Notes under the pieces: generated by a model
What the model was told of the DNA's origin: nothing
The model's input: the letters and a program-made list of their open reading frames with translations, nothing else
Databases searched by the model: none
Shown here: positions 55,454 to 63,513 of the stretch, one piece after another
How positions within the stretch are numbered: position 1 is the stretch's first letter
How the letters are laid out: each line of letters starts with the position of its first letter
Assembly: GCA_002293185.1 (NCBI GenBank)
Contig: DBCS01000008.1
Coordinates: 62,001-126,000, forward strand
Length of the DNA: 64,000 nucleotides
Source of the DNA: Flavobacteriales bacterium UBA952
GTDB lineage: Bacteria > Bacteroidota > Bacteroidia > Flavobacteriales_D > Crocinitomicaceae
Direction: 5' to 3'
Program-made: the position numbers and the translations under genes

Positions 55454-56637
55454 AAAGAATTATCTACATAACATATTATTTCAGACCAGATTTAAGCGCA
55501 GGTTCGTTCAGGAATTCTTCTCTAGCAGAACAACTTAATGTAATATTGAAAGATAAAGACGTGGTTATTGATTTATACACTACCCTTCCTAATAGATATG
55601 GCTCTTTCAAAGCTGAAGCCCCAGTAAATGAAACTATAGGAAATATGAATATCCATAGGATTAGCGTACCAAAACACAAAAGTGGTATGTTGGATCAAAT
55701 TTTGTCCTATATTCAGTTTTATAAAACGGTAATGAAGCTTATTGCTAATAAAAACGTTGATCTTGTGTTTGTATCTTCAAGTAGACTTTTTAGCGCATAC
55801 TTGGGAAGTAGAATTGCAAAAAAAACAAAAGCTAAATTGATATTAGATATTCGAGATATTTTTGTTGATTCTATAAAGGATGTTATTCAGTCAAAATTTT
55901 TAAAATTTTTAATTTTACCTTTTCTAAAAAAAATAGAAAAATTTACCTTTAAAAGAGCAGATCACATCAATTTAATTTCCCCTGGTTTTAATACTTATTT
56001 TGGAGATTATAAAAAATGTACATTTTCTAATTTTACGAATGGCATTGATGATGAGTTTTTAGATAATGATATTTTGCATTTTAAAAATATACCTGAGGAA
56101 ACGACAATCAAAATTGTATACGCTGGAAATATCGGCGAAGGACAAGGGCTTCATAAAATTATACCACAAGCTGCTCAGAAATTAGGATCAAATTATCAAT
56201 TTATCATAATAGGAGATGGTGGTGCTAAACATAAACTTGAGTCAGAAATAATTAATAGAGGCATTAACAATGTTAAAATATATTCTCCAGTTGAAAGGAA
56301 AGAGTTGTTTCAATATTACTTACAAGCACATTATTTGTTTATACATTTAAATGATTTTGATGCATTTAAAAAGGTATTGCCATCTAAGGTCTTCGAATTA
56401 GCTACATTTAACAAGCCAATTATTGCGGGTGTTGTTGGTTTTGCAGCACAATTTATTAAAAATGAGATTTCTAATAGTTTTGTATTCGAACCATGTGCAT
56501 TTGATAAATTAATAAATTATTTACGAAATGATCAATCGTATAATTTACAAATAGATAGAAGTATATTCGTTAATAAATATAAACGTTCTAATATAAATTT
56601 AGAATATGCAACATTTATTGCTAATTATTTGAATTAA
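55450..56637 (+). CDS. Glycosyltransferase family 4 (WbuB-like)
   Basis: A retaining GT-B glycosyltransferase of 395 residues. N-terminal IIYITYYFRPDLSAGSFRN is typical of the WbuB group. The C-terminal GT4 domain shows IVYAGNIGEGQGLHKII, FIIIGDGGAKHKLE and a late acidic region. I start at the GTG 55450, which overlaps the heparinase stop (GTGA). It is the last gene of the AT-rich cassette; the next gene starts 3 bases later with different composition. Confidence 0.87.
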   Translation: MKRIIYITYYFRPDLSAGSFRNSSLAEQLNVILKDKDVVIDLYTTLPNRYGSFKAEAPVNETIGNMNIHRISVPKHKSGMLDQILSYIQFYKTVMKLIANKNVDLVFVSSSRLFSAYLGSRIAKKTKAKLILDIRDIFVDSIKDVIQSKFLKFLILPFLKKIEKFTFKRADHINLISPGFNTYFGDYKKCTFSNFTNGIDDEFLDNDILHFKNIPEETTIKIVYAGNIGEGQGLHKIIPQAAQKLGSNYQFIIIGDGGAKHKLESEIINRGINNVKIYSPVERKELFQYYLQAHYLFIHLNDFDAFKKVLPSKVFELATFNKPIIAGVVGFAAQFIKNEISNSFVFEPCAFDKLINYLRNDQSYNLQIDRSIFVNKYKRSNINLEYATFIANYLN

Positions 56638-56640
56638 CCC

Positions 56641-56991
56641 ATGAAACTCACCAAAGAAAACATCGCTGAAATTGCTGTCATGGTATTTGATGGCAAAACG
56701 AGTGCCCAAATTGCGGAGCATTTCAACATTTCCATCCCTACTGTAAACTACCACCGCATGAAATTCAAGAAAAACGGCAACAAGTTGCAAAAAGCAAAAA
56801 AGGAAGTTGCGGCAAAAAAATCAATTGAAACAGTCCATAAAAATGAGCTGAGCATTGATGCGCACCCGGTTCAAAAATTAAAAGCCAAGGTGCAAGACAT
56901 CACACTTATTGTCAATGGCATTAGTGTAACCATCAACCAAAAGGCCAAGCACGTGCATGTGCACCCCACTCATATTGAAGTGAAGTTTTAA
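56641..56991 (+). CDS. Small helix-turn-helix protein of unknown function
   Basis: A 116-residue protein, unrecognised. Residues 4-40 look like a helix-turn-helix (IAEIAVMVFDGKTSAQIAEH and FNISIPTVNYHRMKFK), followed by a Lys-rich linker and a C-terminal beta-strand-rich part (LIVNGISVTIN, HVHVHPTHIEVKF). No signal peptide. It is the first gene after the AT-rich cassette and has flank-type composition. It could regulate the locus or be a relic; function is not known. Confidence 0.65.
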   Translation: MKLTKENIAEIAVMVFDGKTSAQIAEHFNISIPTVNYHRMKFKKNGNKLQKAKKEVAAKKSIETVHKNELSIDAHPVQKLKAKVQDITLIVNGISVTINQKAKHVHVHPTHIEVKF

Positions 56992-57002
56992 TACATTTTA
57001 CA

Positions 57003-57470
57003 ATGAACAACGTCGAAAACTTACTACAAAAATTCAATGTCATTGACTCAGACCTCACAAGGCCGTGGGGAGGGTTTTATGTCATCGATGAAACACAAGC
57101 ACAGCTTTTTGCCGATACTTTTTTTGATGGCCTGGATGTTAATACACTTACCATTGGTGGAAAGCTGAGCCCTAAGATTTTGCTGGTGGCGGCTGGCCAA
57201 AGGTTGTCTTGGCAATACCACAACCGCCGTGCCGAGATTTGGAAGGTAGTAGAAGGGCCAGTGGCTGTGAAGCGCAGCCCTACCGATGAAGAAGGCGAGC
57301 TTGTTGTTTACCAAGTAGGCGAAACCATCAAATTGGCACAAGGCGAACGCCACCGCCTCATTGGTTTAGACAAACAAGCAATTATCGCTGAAATTTGGCA
57401 GCATACTGACGCCGCACAACCTTCAGACGAAAACGATATCATTCGGGTCCAAGACGATTTTGGACGTTAA
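57003..57470 (+). CDS. Cupin of the phosphomannose-isomerase type II family (stand-alone)
   Basis: A 155-residue single-domain cupin like the C-terminal isomerase half of GMP-PMI enzymes. It has TRPWGGFYVID, the metal-binding stretch SWQYHNRRAEIWKVVEG (His and Glu) and RHRLIGL, ending IIRVQDDFGR. It lacks the nucleotidyltransferase half. A sugar-phosphate isomerase role, with pgi next door, is plausible. It lies 11 bases after the HTH gene. Confidence 0.82.
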   Translation: MNNVENLLQKFNVIDSDLTRPWGGFYVIDETQAQLFADTFFDGLDVNTLTIGGKLSPKILLVAAGQRLSWQYHNRRAEIWKVVEGPVAVKRSPTDEEGELVVYQVGETIKLAQGERHRLIGLDKQAIIAEIWQHTDAAQPSDENDIIRVQDDFGR

Positions 57471-57478
57471 TATTTAAA

Positions 57479-57511
57479 TGCACCTACCTGGTGCAAAATT
57501 GATTCAATTTT
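57479..57511 (+). promoter_or_regulatory. Two adjacent hairpins in the 42-base gap before pgi
   Basis: TGCACC-tacct-GGTGCA (57479-57495) is followed at once by AAAATTG-att-CAATTTT (57495-57511), ending just before the pgi ATG at 57513. A weak terminator or translation-control element is possible; a run of T is present only inside the second arm. Confidence 0.35.
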
Positions 57512-57512
57512 A

Positions 57513-59102
57513 ATGGCACTCCCAACAATCAACCCCACACAAACCGCTGCTTGGCAAAAGTTGCAAGCGCACTTTGCGCAAATGAAGACCGCTCAGATGC
57601 AAGATTTATTTGCTACTGATGCCCACAGAACAGAGAAATTCCATATCGAATGGCAAGATTTCTTACTCGACTACTCTAAAAATATCGTTTCGGAAGAAAC
57701 ATTGGCTTTGTTGCAAGAGTTGGCAAGCGAAGTAGATTTAAAAAGCGCTATTGAACAATATTTTGGAGGTGGCCTTATCAATCAAACCGAGAACCGTGCG
57801 GTACTGCACACTGCCCTGCGCAGCAAACAAACCGAGCCAATTTTGGTCGATGGCAAAGATATCTTACCCGAAATTGCGGCCGTAAATCAAAAAATTGCGG
57901 CGTTTTCAGAAAGCATTATTTCAGGTACTCACAAAGGTTATACCGGCAAAGCCATCACCGATGTGGTCAATATTGGCATTGGCGGCTCCGATTTAGGCCC
58001 CGCCATGATGGTAGAGGCACTCAAGTATTATAAAAATCAGTTGAACGTGCACTTTGTCTCGAACATCGACGGAGACCACGTACAAGAGATCCTGAAGTTA
58101 GTAGACCCCGAAACCACGCTTTTTGTCATTGTTTCTAAAACCTTTACCACCCAAGAAACACTTACCAATGCGCAAACCATTCGCGCTTGGTTTTTAAAGA
58201 CAGCCAGCCAGCAAGATGTGGCCAAGCACTTTGTGGCGGTATCGACCAACCTAGAAAAAGTACAAGCATTTGGCATTGCCCCAGAAAATATCTTCCCGAT
58301 GTGGGATTGGGTAGGCGGCCGCTTCTCTTTGTGGAGTGCCGTGGGTTTGTCTATCAGTTTGGCAGTGGGCCCCGCGCATTTTGAAAACCTACTCAAGGGT
58401 GCCTATGACATGGACACGCATTTCAAAACAACGCCTTTCGAGCAAAACATGCCTGTGGTTCTGGCCTTACTCAGCATTTGGTACAACAATTTTTATGGTG
58501 CCGAAACCGAAGCCATTATTCCTTACAACCAATACTTGCAAAAATTAGTGCCTTACCTCCAGCAAGGCATCATGGAAAGCAATGGAAAGCATATTGGCCG
58601 CGACGGCAAGCCAGTGAATTACCAAACAGGCACTATCGTTTGGGGCGAGCCTGGTACCAACTCGCAGCATGCCTTCTTTCAGCTCATCCATCAAGGAACC
58701 AAACTGATCCCTACTGACTTCATTGGTTTCAAGCACTCGTTGTATGGCAACCAAGAACACCAAGACAAACTGATGTCTAACTTCTTTGCCCAAACCGAAG
58801 CGTTATTGATGGGGCGCCCAGCAGCGCCTGGTTTGTCGCCGTTTAAAGTATTTACGGGCAACAAGCCTACCAACACGCTCTTAATTGAGAAACTCACGCC
58901 GGCAAGTGTAGGGGCTCTTATTGCGCTCTACGAACACAAATTATTTGTGCAGGGCATCATCTGGAATATTTTTAGTTATGATCAATGGGGCGTAGAATTG
59001 GGCAAGCAACTGGCCAATACCATCCTCGAAGACATCGAAACCAAAAAAGTGGCAGCACACGATGCTTCTACGACTTTTTTATTGAATAAGTACCTTGGAT
59101 AA
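57513..59102 (+). CDS. pgi: Glucose-6-phosphate isomerase
   Basis: Interconverts glucose-6-phosphate and fructose-6-phosphate. At 529 residues it is full length, with NRAVLHTALR, NIGIGGSDLGPAMMVEAL, VSKTFTTQETLTNA, WDWVGGRFSLWSAVGLS and the C-terminal YDQWGVELGKQLA. It links central carbon flow to the nucleotide sugars of the locus. The following gene starts at a TTG inside its last codons (8-base overlap). Confidence 0.96.
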   Translation: MALPTINPTQTAAWQKLQAHFAQMKTAQMQDLFATDAHRTEKFHIEWQDFLLDYSKNIVSEETLALLQELASEVDLKSAIEQYFGGGLINQTENRAVLHTALRSKQTEPILVDGKDILPEIAAVNQKIAAFSESIISGTHKGYTGKAITDVVNIGIGGSDLGPAMMVEALKYYKNQLNVHFVSNIDGDHVQEILKLVDPETTLFVIVSKTFTTQETLTNAQTIRAWFLKTASQQDVAKHFVAVSTNLEKVQAFGIAPENIFPMWDWVGGRFSLWSAVGLSISLAVGPAHFENLLKGAYDMDTHFKTTPFEQNMPVVLALLSIWYNNFYGAETEAIIPYNQYLQKLVPYLQQGIMESNGKHIGRDGKPVNYQTGTIVWGEPGTNSQHAFFQLIHQGTKLIPTDFIGFKHSLYGNQEHQDKLMSNFFAQTEALLMGRPAAPGLSPFKVFTGNKPTNTLLIEKLTPASVGALIALYEHKLFVQGIIWNIFSYDQWGVELGKQLANTILEDIETKKVAAHDASTTFLLNKYLG

Positions 59103-61587
59103 ACACGTTTTTCACCTCACGCTCATTGCTGGGGCTAGGCCCAATTTCATGAAAATTGCGCCTATTATTCACGCGCTGCAGGCTGCACAAGCAGAAGGTG
59201 CTGCCATTGCATATCGCCTTGTGCACACCGGCCAGCACTACGACGACAAAATGTCGGGGAGCTTCTTTGCGCAACTGAACATTCCGGCCCCCGATGCCAA
59301 TTTGGAAGCCGGTGGTGGAAGCCAAGCCGAACAAACCGCACAAATCATGGTGCGCTTTGAGCAAGAGTTACTGGCCAACCCCACTGACCTCGTTTTGGTG
59401 GTTGGCGACGTTACGTCTACTATGGCCTGTGCTATTGTGGCTCAAAAGCTCCACGTGAAAGTAGCACATGTGGAGGCGGGCATTCGTTCCAATGACTGGC
59501 GCATGCCAGAAGAAATCAATAGGCTCGTGACCGACGCCATAACCAATTACTTTTTTACCACCACCAGAAGCGCGGGTGCTGAGTTGGAGCGCACAGGTGT
59601 AAACCCCGAGCAGATCTATTTTGTGGGCAACACCATGATAGATACCTTATTGCAAAACCGCCCCCGATTTTGCAAGCCAGAAATTTGGGATCAGCTTGGC
59701 TTAAAAGAGAAAGAGTATATCGTCATGACCTTGCACCGCCCTGCCAATGTCGATGAAGCACAGAAATTAAAAGAACTTTTAGCTGAAATTATCGACAATG
59801 CGAACGGCTTGCCACTCATTTTTCCGGTGCATCCGCGAACGGCCAAGATTTTAGAAAATGCAGGTATCTCGTATTCTGGTTTGCATGCAATTGAACCACT
59901 TGGCTACCTAGAATTCAATTATTTGGTAGAACGCGCCAAGGCCGTTATTACAGACTCTGGCGGCATTACCGAAGAAACCACCGTGATGGGCGTGCCCTGC
60001 CTTACGCTGCGCGACAACACCGAAAGGCCTGAAACCATTACAGAAGGCACCAACGAGCTCATTGGCACCCAGCCAGCGGCTATTGCGCCGGCCTTGCAAC
60101 GCTTGTTTGCCGGTGCCTGGAAAAAAGGCCGCATTCCAGAGCGCTGGGATGGCCAAGCTGCACAACGCATCATTACCACGCTTATGAAACTTTCTAAACA
60201 ATCGCTACACAACCTCTTATTGCTTTTGGCTTTTGGCCTCATGGGCACAATAGGTTTTGCTCAAGAGCAGCATGCCACTCATCGCATTCGGGTTTCGAAT
60301 CAAGTCTTAAGTTGCTATAACCCGGGCAACCGTAGTTTTTACCTTTTTGACGACTCCACTGCCTATTGGCGCTATTCTATTGGGCAAAAGCGTTGGTTCA
60401 AGCAGGCGTTTGTTGTGGAGTCCGAGTTAAACTGGGCTCAAATCAAAAGAGACTATATTGCACATGCCACAGACGCCCAACATGTGTACCTCATTGAGCG
60501 CGGTTGCGGCATTGTGTATCAGTTGTGCAAAGACACCCTAAGGCGCATAGACAACTCATATGCCCACAAAAACCAATACGGCGCAGCTGTTTTTACTTAT
60601 AATGGCAAAGTGCATTTCTTTGGGGGCTACGGCTATTTTAGAACTAAAAATCTTATTACTTACTTTGATCCGTTGGCGTTGGAATGGTATGAGCGTATCA
60701 ATAGAAACTTTGATGTACGACCGGGCTCTAGGCAAGGTGCACAGTACCAAATAAAAGGTTCTAATTTTTATATTTGGGGTGGTTATGGCAGAAGAGGTTA
60801 CCAAACAGAAGCCCTGCTCGACCTCTGGACTTTTGACTTAAAAAAACAAACCTGGAAGCAACTTGGCGACATCAACCCCTTTTACAAGCGCCTTTTTGCG
60901 CAAACAAATACCTTAAATAGATTGCCAACTACTTGGTTTACTAGCGCAGAAGACCTCGTACATACCAGCCTAGAAAAAAACAAGATATTTACCTACCACA
61001 ACCCAAATTTTCAGAATATTATTGAGATTTACGCAAGCACCAACCAGCAGCAATTTTTAGTGCTCAAAAGAGGCAGCAACGAATCCAATTTTACCGCTGC
61101 AATTCAGAGCCTCGAGCAACTCACCAATGGCCAAGAGCCGAAAGAACAATATTTATATAAAAAGGTATCGGCATTTATTGAGGTTCCGACCAAAACCTAT
61201 CTTTGGATTTCGCTGATTATCAATTTGGCCCTCTTTTTATTACTTTTCTACATCCGTAGGGTGCACAAAACCAATTGGTTCAAGCGTAGAAACGCCATTC
61301 TTCATAAACACGACTTCTCAGAAATAGAATGGAATTGCTTACTGCTCATCGAAAAAAACCAAAGTATAGAGCTCTCTGCCCTCAATGATTTATTTGACGA
61401 AGAAGAGCTTTCTTACGAAACGCTCAAAAAACGCCGAGAAAGTTTCATAAAGGCCTTGCGCACTAAAATTGCGCTACTCACCGCGGTAGACGTCGACCAG
61501 ATTTTATATGAATCCAAACACCCTAAAGACAAGCGCATGAAGGTCATTAATTGGGGTGCGCAGATTGAACTCAATGACACAAAATAG
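59095..61587 (+). CDS. UDP-GlcNAc 2-epimerase joined in frame to a beta-propeller/membrane/HTH protein
   Basis: One uninterrupted frame of 830 codons. Residues 1-363 are a complete non-hydrolysing epimerase (GARPNFMKIAPII, HVEAGIRSNDW, TDSGGITEETTVMGVP), started at TTG 59095. At codon 364 (ATG 60184) a signal peptide starts (MKLSKQSLHNLLLLLAFGLM). A kelch-like propeller region follows (about residues 410-600; VHFFGGYGYF, SNFYIWGGYGRRGY), then a membrane helix (about 700-720, SLIINLALFLLLFYI) and a cytosolic HTH-like tail. ATGA lies at 60184-60187: without the C at 60181 the epimerase would end ITTL-stop and the two genes would overlap by four bases. So this is either two genes joined by an insertion or sequence error, or a real fusion. 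Confidence 0.7.
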   Translation: MDKHVFHLTLIAGARPNFMKIAPIIHALQAAQAEGAAIAYRLVHTGQHYDDKMSGSFFAQLNIPAPDANLEAGGGSQAEQTAQIMVRFEQELLANPTDLVLVVGDVTSTMACAIVAQKLHVKVAHVEAGIRSNDWRMPEEINRLVTDAITNYFFTTTRSAGAELERTGVNPEQIYFVGNTMIDTLLQNRPRFCKPEIWDQLGLKEKEYIVMTLHRPANVDEAQKLKELLAEIIDNANGLPLIFPVHPRTAKILENAGISYSGLHAIEPLGYLEFNYLVERAKAVITDSGGITEETTVMGVPCLTLRDNTERPETITEGTNELIGTQPAAIAPALQRLFAGAWKKGRIPERWDGQAAQRIITTLMKLSKQSLHNLLLLLAFGLMGTIGFAQEQHATHRIRVSNQVLSCYNPGNRSFYLFDDSTAYWRYSIGQKRWFKQAFVVESELNWAQIKRDYIAHATDAQHVYLIERGCGIVYQLCKDTLRRIDNSYAHKNQYGAAVFTYNGKVHFFGGYGYFRTKNLITYFDPLALEWYERINRNFDVRPGSRQGAQYQIKGSNFYIWGGYGRRGYQTEALLDLWTFDLKKQTWKQLGDINPFYKRLFAQTNTLNRLPTTWFTSAEDLVHTSLEKNKIFTYHNPNFQNIIEIYASTNQQQFLVLKRGSNESNFTAAIQSLEQLTNGQEPKEQYLYKKVSAFIEVPTKTYLWISLIINLALFLLLFYIRRVHKTNWFKRRNAILHKHDFSEIEWNCLLLIEKNQSIELSALNDLFDEEELSYETLKKRRESFIKALRTKIALLTAVDVDQILYESKHPKDKRMKVINWGAQIELNDTK

Positions 61588-61632
61588 GAGAACACGCAAT
61601 TCTCTTAAATTATATCCCACGCAGAGGCAACC

Positions 61633-61662
61633 TTTGGCCCAGTCTTTGCATCTTTACATTAG
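61633..61662 (+). promoter_or_regulatory. Putative promoter of wecA
   Basis: TTTG at 61633-61636 and TACATTAG at 61655-61662 (one base off TAnnTTTG at the seventh place), 18 bases apart, in the 93-base gap before wecA. The implied transcription start is near 61669, leaving about 12 bases of leader. Confidence 0.35.
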
Positions 61663-61680
61663 TAATTCTCTTTTACGTTC

Positions 61681-62775
61681 ATGACACCTTACCTTATTTT
61701 TGTACTGATTTTATTTTTCACAGGTGGCTTTTTGCTCACTTACTTTCTGACGCCTGTCATTAGCAATGTCGTAAAGGTGCGCCGCTTATTTGAGAAGCGC
61801 AACGACCGCAGTTCACACTCGGTCATGGTGCCAAGTTTTGGCGGTATCTCTTTCTTCATTGTTTTTGTGATGGCACTTTCTTTTGCAGAGCAGTTTTTTA
61901 CTTCCGGCCGCGCTTATTACATGATTCCGGCCGCACTCATCATTTTTATGATTGGCCTCAAAGACGACCTCACAGGGGTAGGTGCCCGAAATAAAGTAAT
62001 ATTGCAGTTAATAGCTACCTCTTTGTTGTTTTTATGTGCTGATTTTCAAATCACCGAACTTTGGGGTTGGTTGGGTATTCACCATATCTCACTCTGGATT
62101 TCTATCCCTTTGGCCTATGCAGTGGTGATCTTCTTTATCAATGCTTTTAATCTTATCGACGGCATTGACGGCTTGTCTTCTTCTTTAGCTGCCTTTTTCT
62201 TTAGCTTTTTTGCCGTAATGTATTTTTTTAGGCAAGAGTATACGTTGCTTATGGTTTGTGTATCTTTTGTAGGCATGTTCATTGCCTTTTTGCGCTACAA
62301 CCTCAGCACGGACAAAAAAATCTTTATGGGAGACACCGGCTCTATGTTCATTGGCTTTATTCTATCAGCCTTAGTCATTGAAGTTATGTCTTCAGATTTC
62401 CATAGTTATGTAAAAACCATGCAAGCCAGTAACCTGCCGCATGTCTTGATTGGCGTGTTGTATATTCCGGTGTTTGACTCCATTCGTATTTTCATTGCCA
62501 GGGCTTCCAAAGGGAAGTCACCATTTGCCCCAGACCGCACGCACATTCACCACCTCCTCATGGACTACCACGGCTGGAAGCACCCCAAAACAAGTTTTGT
62601 TATTGTACTGCTCAATGTGGGCATTATGCTTTTGGTGTGGCAAACGAGCGTACTCGCACCACAATGGGTAGTGGCAAGTATCCTGCTCGGCATCGGTATC
62701 ATGATGTCTTTGTATTTACGAGACCTACGCCGCATCATTGAGGTGAGAAAGGTATTAGCCGATAAAAAGAAATAA
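61681..62775 (+). CDS. wecA: Undecaprenyl-phosphate sugar-1-phosphate transferase (WecA/MraY family)
   Basis: A 364-residue polytopic membrane enzyme that starts the lipid-linked unit by transferring a HexNAc-1-phosphate to undecaprenyl phosphate. Family motifs: GLKDDLTGVGARNKV (Asp95-Asp96), NAFNLIDGIDGLSS, FMGDTGSMFIGF and PDRTHIHHLL (the HIHH motif of WecA/TagO types). About ten membrane segments. It is the only recognisable initiating transferase in the window. Confidence 0.9.
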   Translation: MTPYLIFVLILFFTGGFLLTYFLTPVISNVVKVRRLFEKRNDRSSHSVMVPSFGGISFFIVFVMALSFAEQFFTSGRAYYMIPAALIIFMIGLKDDLTGVGARNKVILQLIATSLLFLCADFQITELWGWLGIHHISLWISIPLAYAVVIFFINAFNLIDGIDGLSSSLAAFFFSFFAVMYFFRQEYTLLMVCVSFVGMFIAFLRYNLSTDKKIFMGDTGSMFIGFILSALVIEVMSSDFHSYVKTMQASNLPHVLIGVLYIPVFDSIRIFIARASKGKSPFAPDRTHIHHLLMDYHGWKHPKTSFVIVLLNVGIMLLVWQTSVLAPQWVVASILLGIGIMMSLYLRDLRRIIEVRKVLADKKK

Positions 62776-62800
62776 GTGTAATTGAAGTAAGTGCTCAACA

Positions 62801-62836
62801 AAAAAAGCCGTGTTCGAAAGAGCACGGCTTTTTTGT
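62801..62836. terminator. Bidirectional terminator between wecA and the outer-membrane protein gene
   Basis: The stem agccgtgt / gcacggct (about 62806-62829) is flanked by an A-run on the left and a T-run on the right, so it serves wecA on the plus strand and the convergent gene at 62862 on the minus strand. Confidence 0.8.
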
Positions 62837-62861
62837 TGAAGCTAAAGCTTAGGAAGATAAC

Positions 62862-63380
62862 TTAAAAAGATCTGCGCACACCAATGATTGCGTTGGCGTA
62901 GTTCTTCAGTTGTGTGTCGGTTTTGGTGTTGTTGTTGAGTGTAAAATCAAGCGTGAGCATTAATTTTTCGTTCAATTGCATGGTTGGCGTAAGGCCAATA
63001 GTGCGGTTCCAGGCGTCGTCGCCACGGAAGTAATAGCCGTCATTATACACAGCGTTGCTGTTGTTCGCCCAACCCAAACCTGCATGAAGGTCTATGCCAA
63101 ATTTACTCGGCGCTTCAGAGAAAATTGGTAGGAGGTGGAAGTTGGCTTGCAAGCCTGCACGCTTGATTCTTTCTTCGCCGACGATATTGTAGTTGAAGTC
63201 TAGGCGAGCGCCTACTACTTTGTTGAAGTCATAGGTAGTACCTGCATTAACACTGAGGCCATAGCCTATAGATTCAGAGATGTTCCAAAGATGACCACCA
63301 ACGCCTGCCTGAATATTCCAGCCTTGCGCAAAAGCATTGGCAGAAAGAACGATGCTTACTAGCGTAAATAATTTTTTCAT
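62862..63380 (-). CDS. Small outer-membrane beta-barrel protein
   Basis: A 172-residue protein with a signal peptide (MKKLFTLVSIVLSANAFAQ) and alternating hydrophobic/polar strands ending in a C-terminal aromatic residue (IIGVRRSF), typical of an eight-stranded porin-like or OmpW/OmpA-barrel protein. Contains GWNIQAGVGGHLWN and LMLTLDFTLNNNT. Function is unknown. Its transcript would end at the shared hairpin. Confidence 0.75.
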   Translation of the reverse strand: MKKLFTLVSIVLSANAFAQGWNIQAGVGGHLWNISESIGYGLSVNAGTTYDFNKVVGARLDFNYNIVGEERIKRAGLQANFHLLPIFSEAPSKFGIDLHAGLGWANNSNAVYNDGYYFRGDDAWNRTIGLTPTMQLNEKLMLTLDFTLNNNTKTDTQLKNYANAIIGVRRSF

Positions 63381-63513
63381 TGTTTGTTGTTTTAAGTATA
63401 AAAGTAAGAAATAACAAGGCTTTTACGCTATTTGCTGCATAATGTTTCAATTAATTTAAAGACACCTTAATTTTAGATAGGGTTCTCCTATTTGAATTCC
63501 TTATTTTTATGGT

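Larger units (their letters stand above)
34440..56637. other. AT-rich accessory polysaccharide cassette
   Basis: From inside the wzz gene to the stop of the GT4 gene the sequence is clearly richer in A+T than either side. By hand count, the 60 bases at 44401-44460 hold 12 G+C and those at 34561-34620 hold 18, against 30 at 34381-34440 and 33 at 58801-58860. The return to flank composition at 56641 is abrupt. No transposase, integrase or tRNA borders it, so homologous exchange between conserved flanks (wza/wzz and pgi/wecA) is the likely way it moves. Confidence 0.65.

Noticed and set aside
61588..61604. Hairpin GAGAA/TTCTC after the fusion gene as a terminator
   Set aside because: The stem has only five pairs and no T-run follows, so it is too weak to call.
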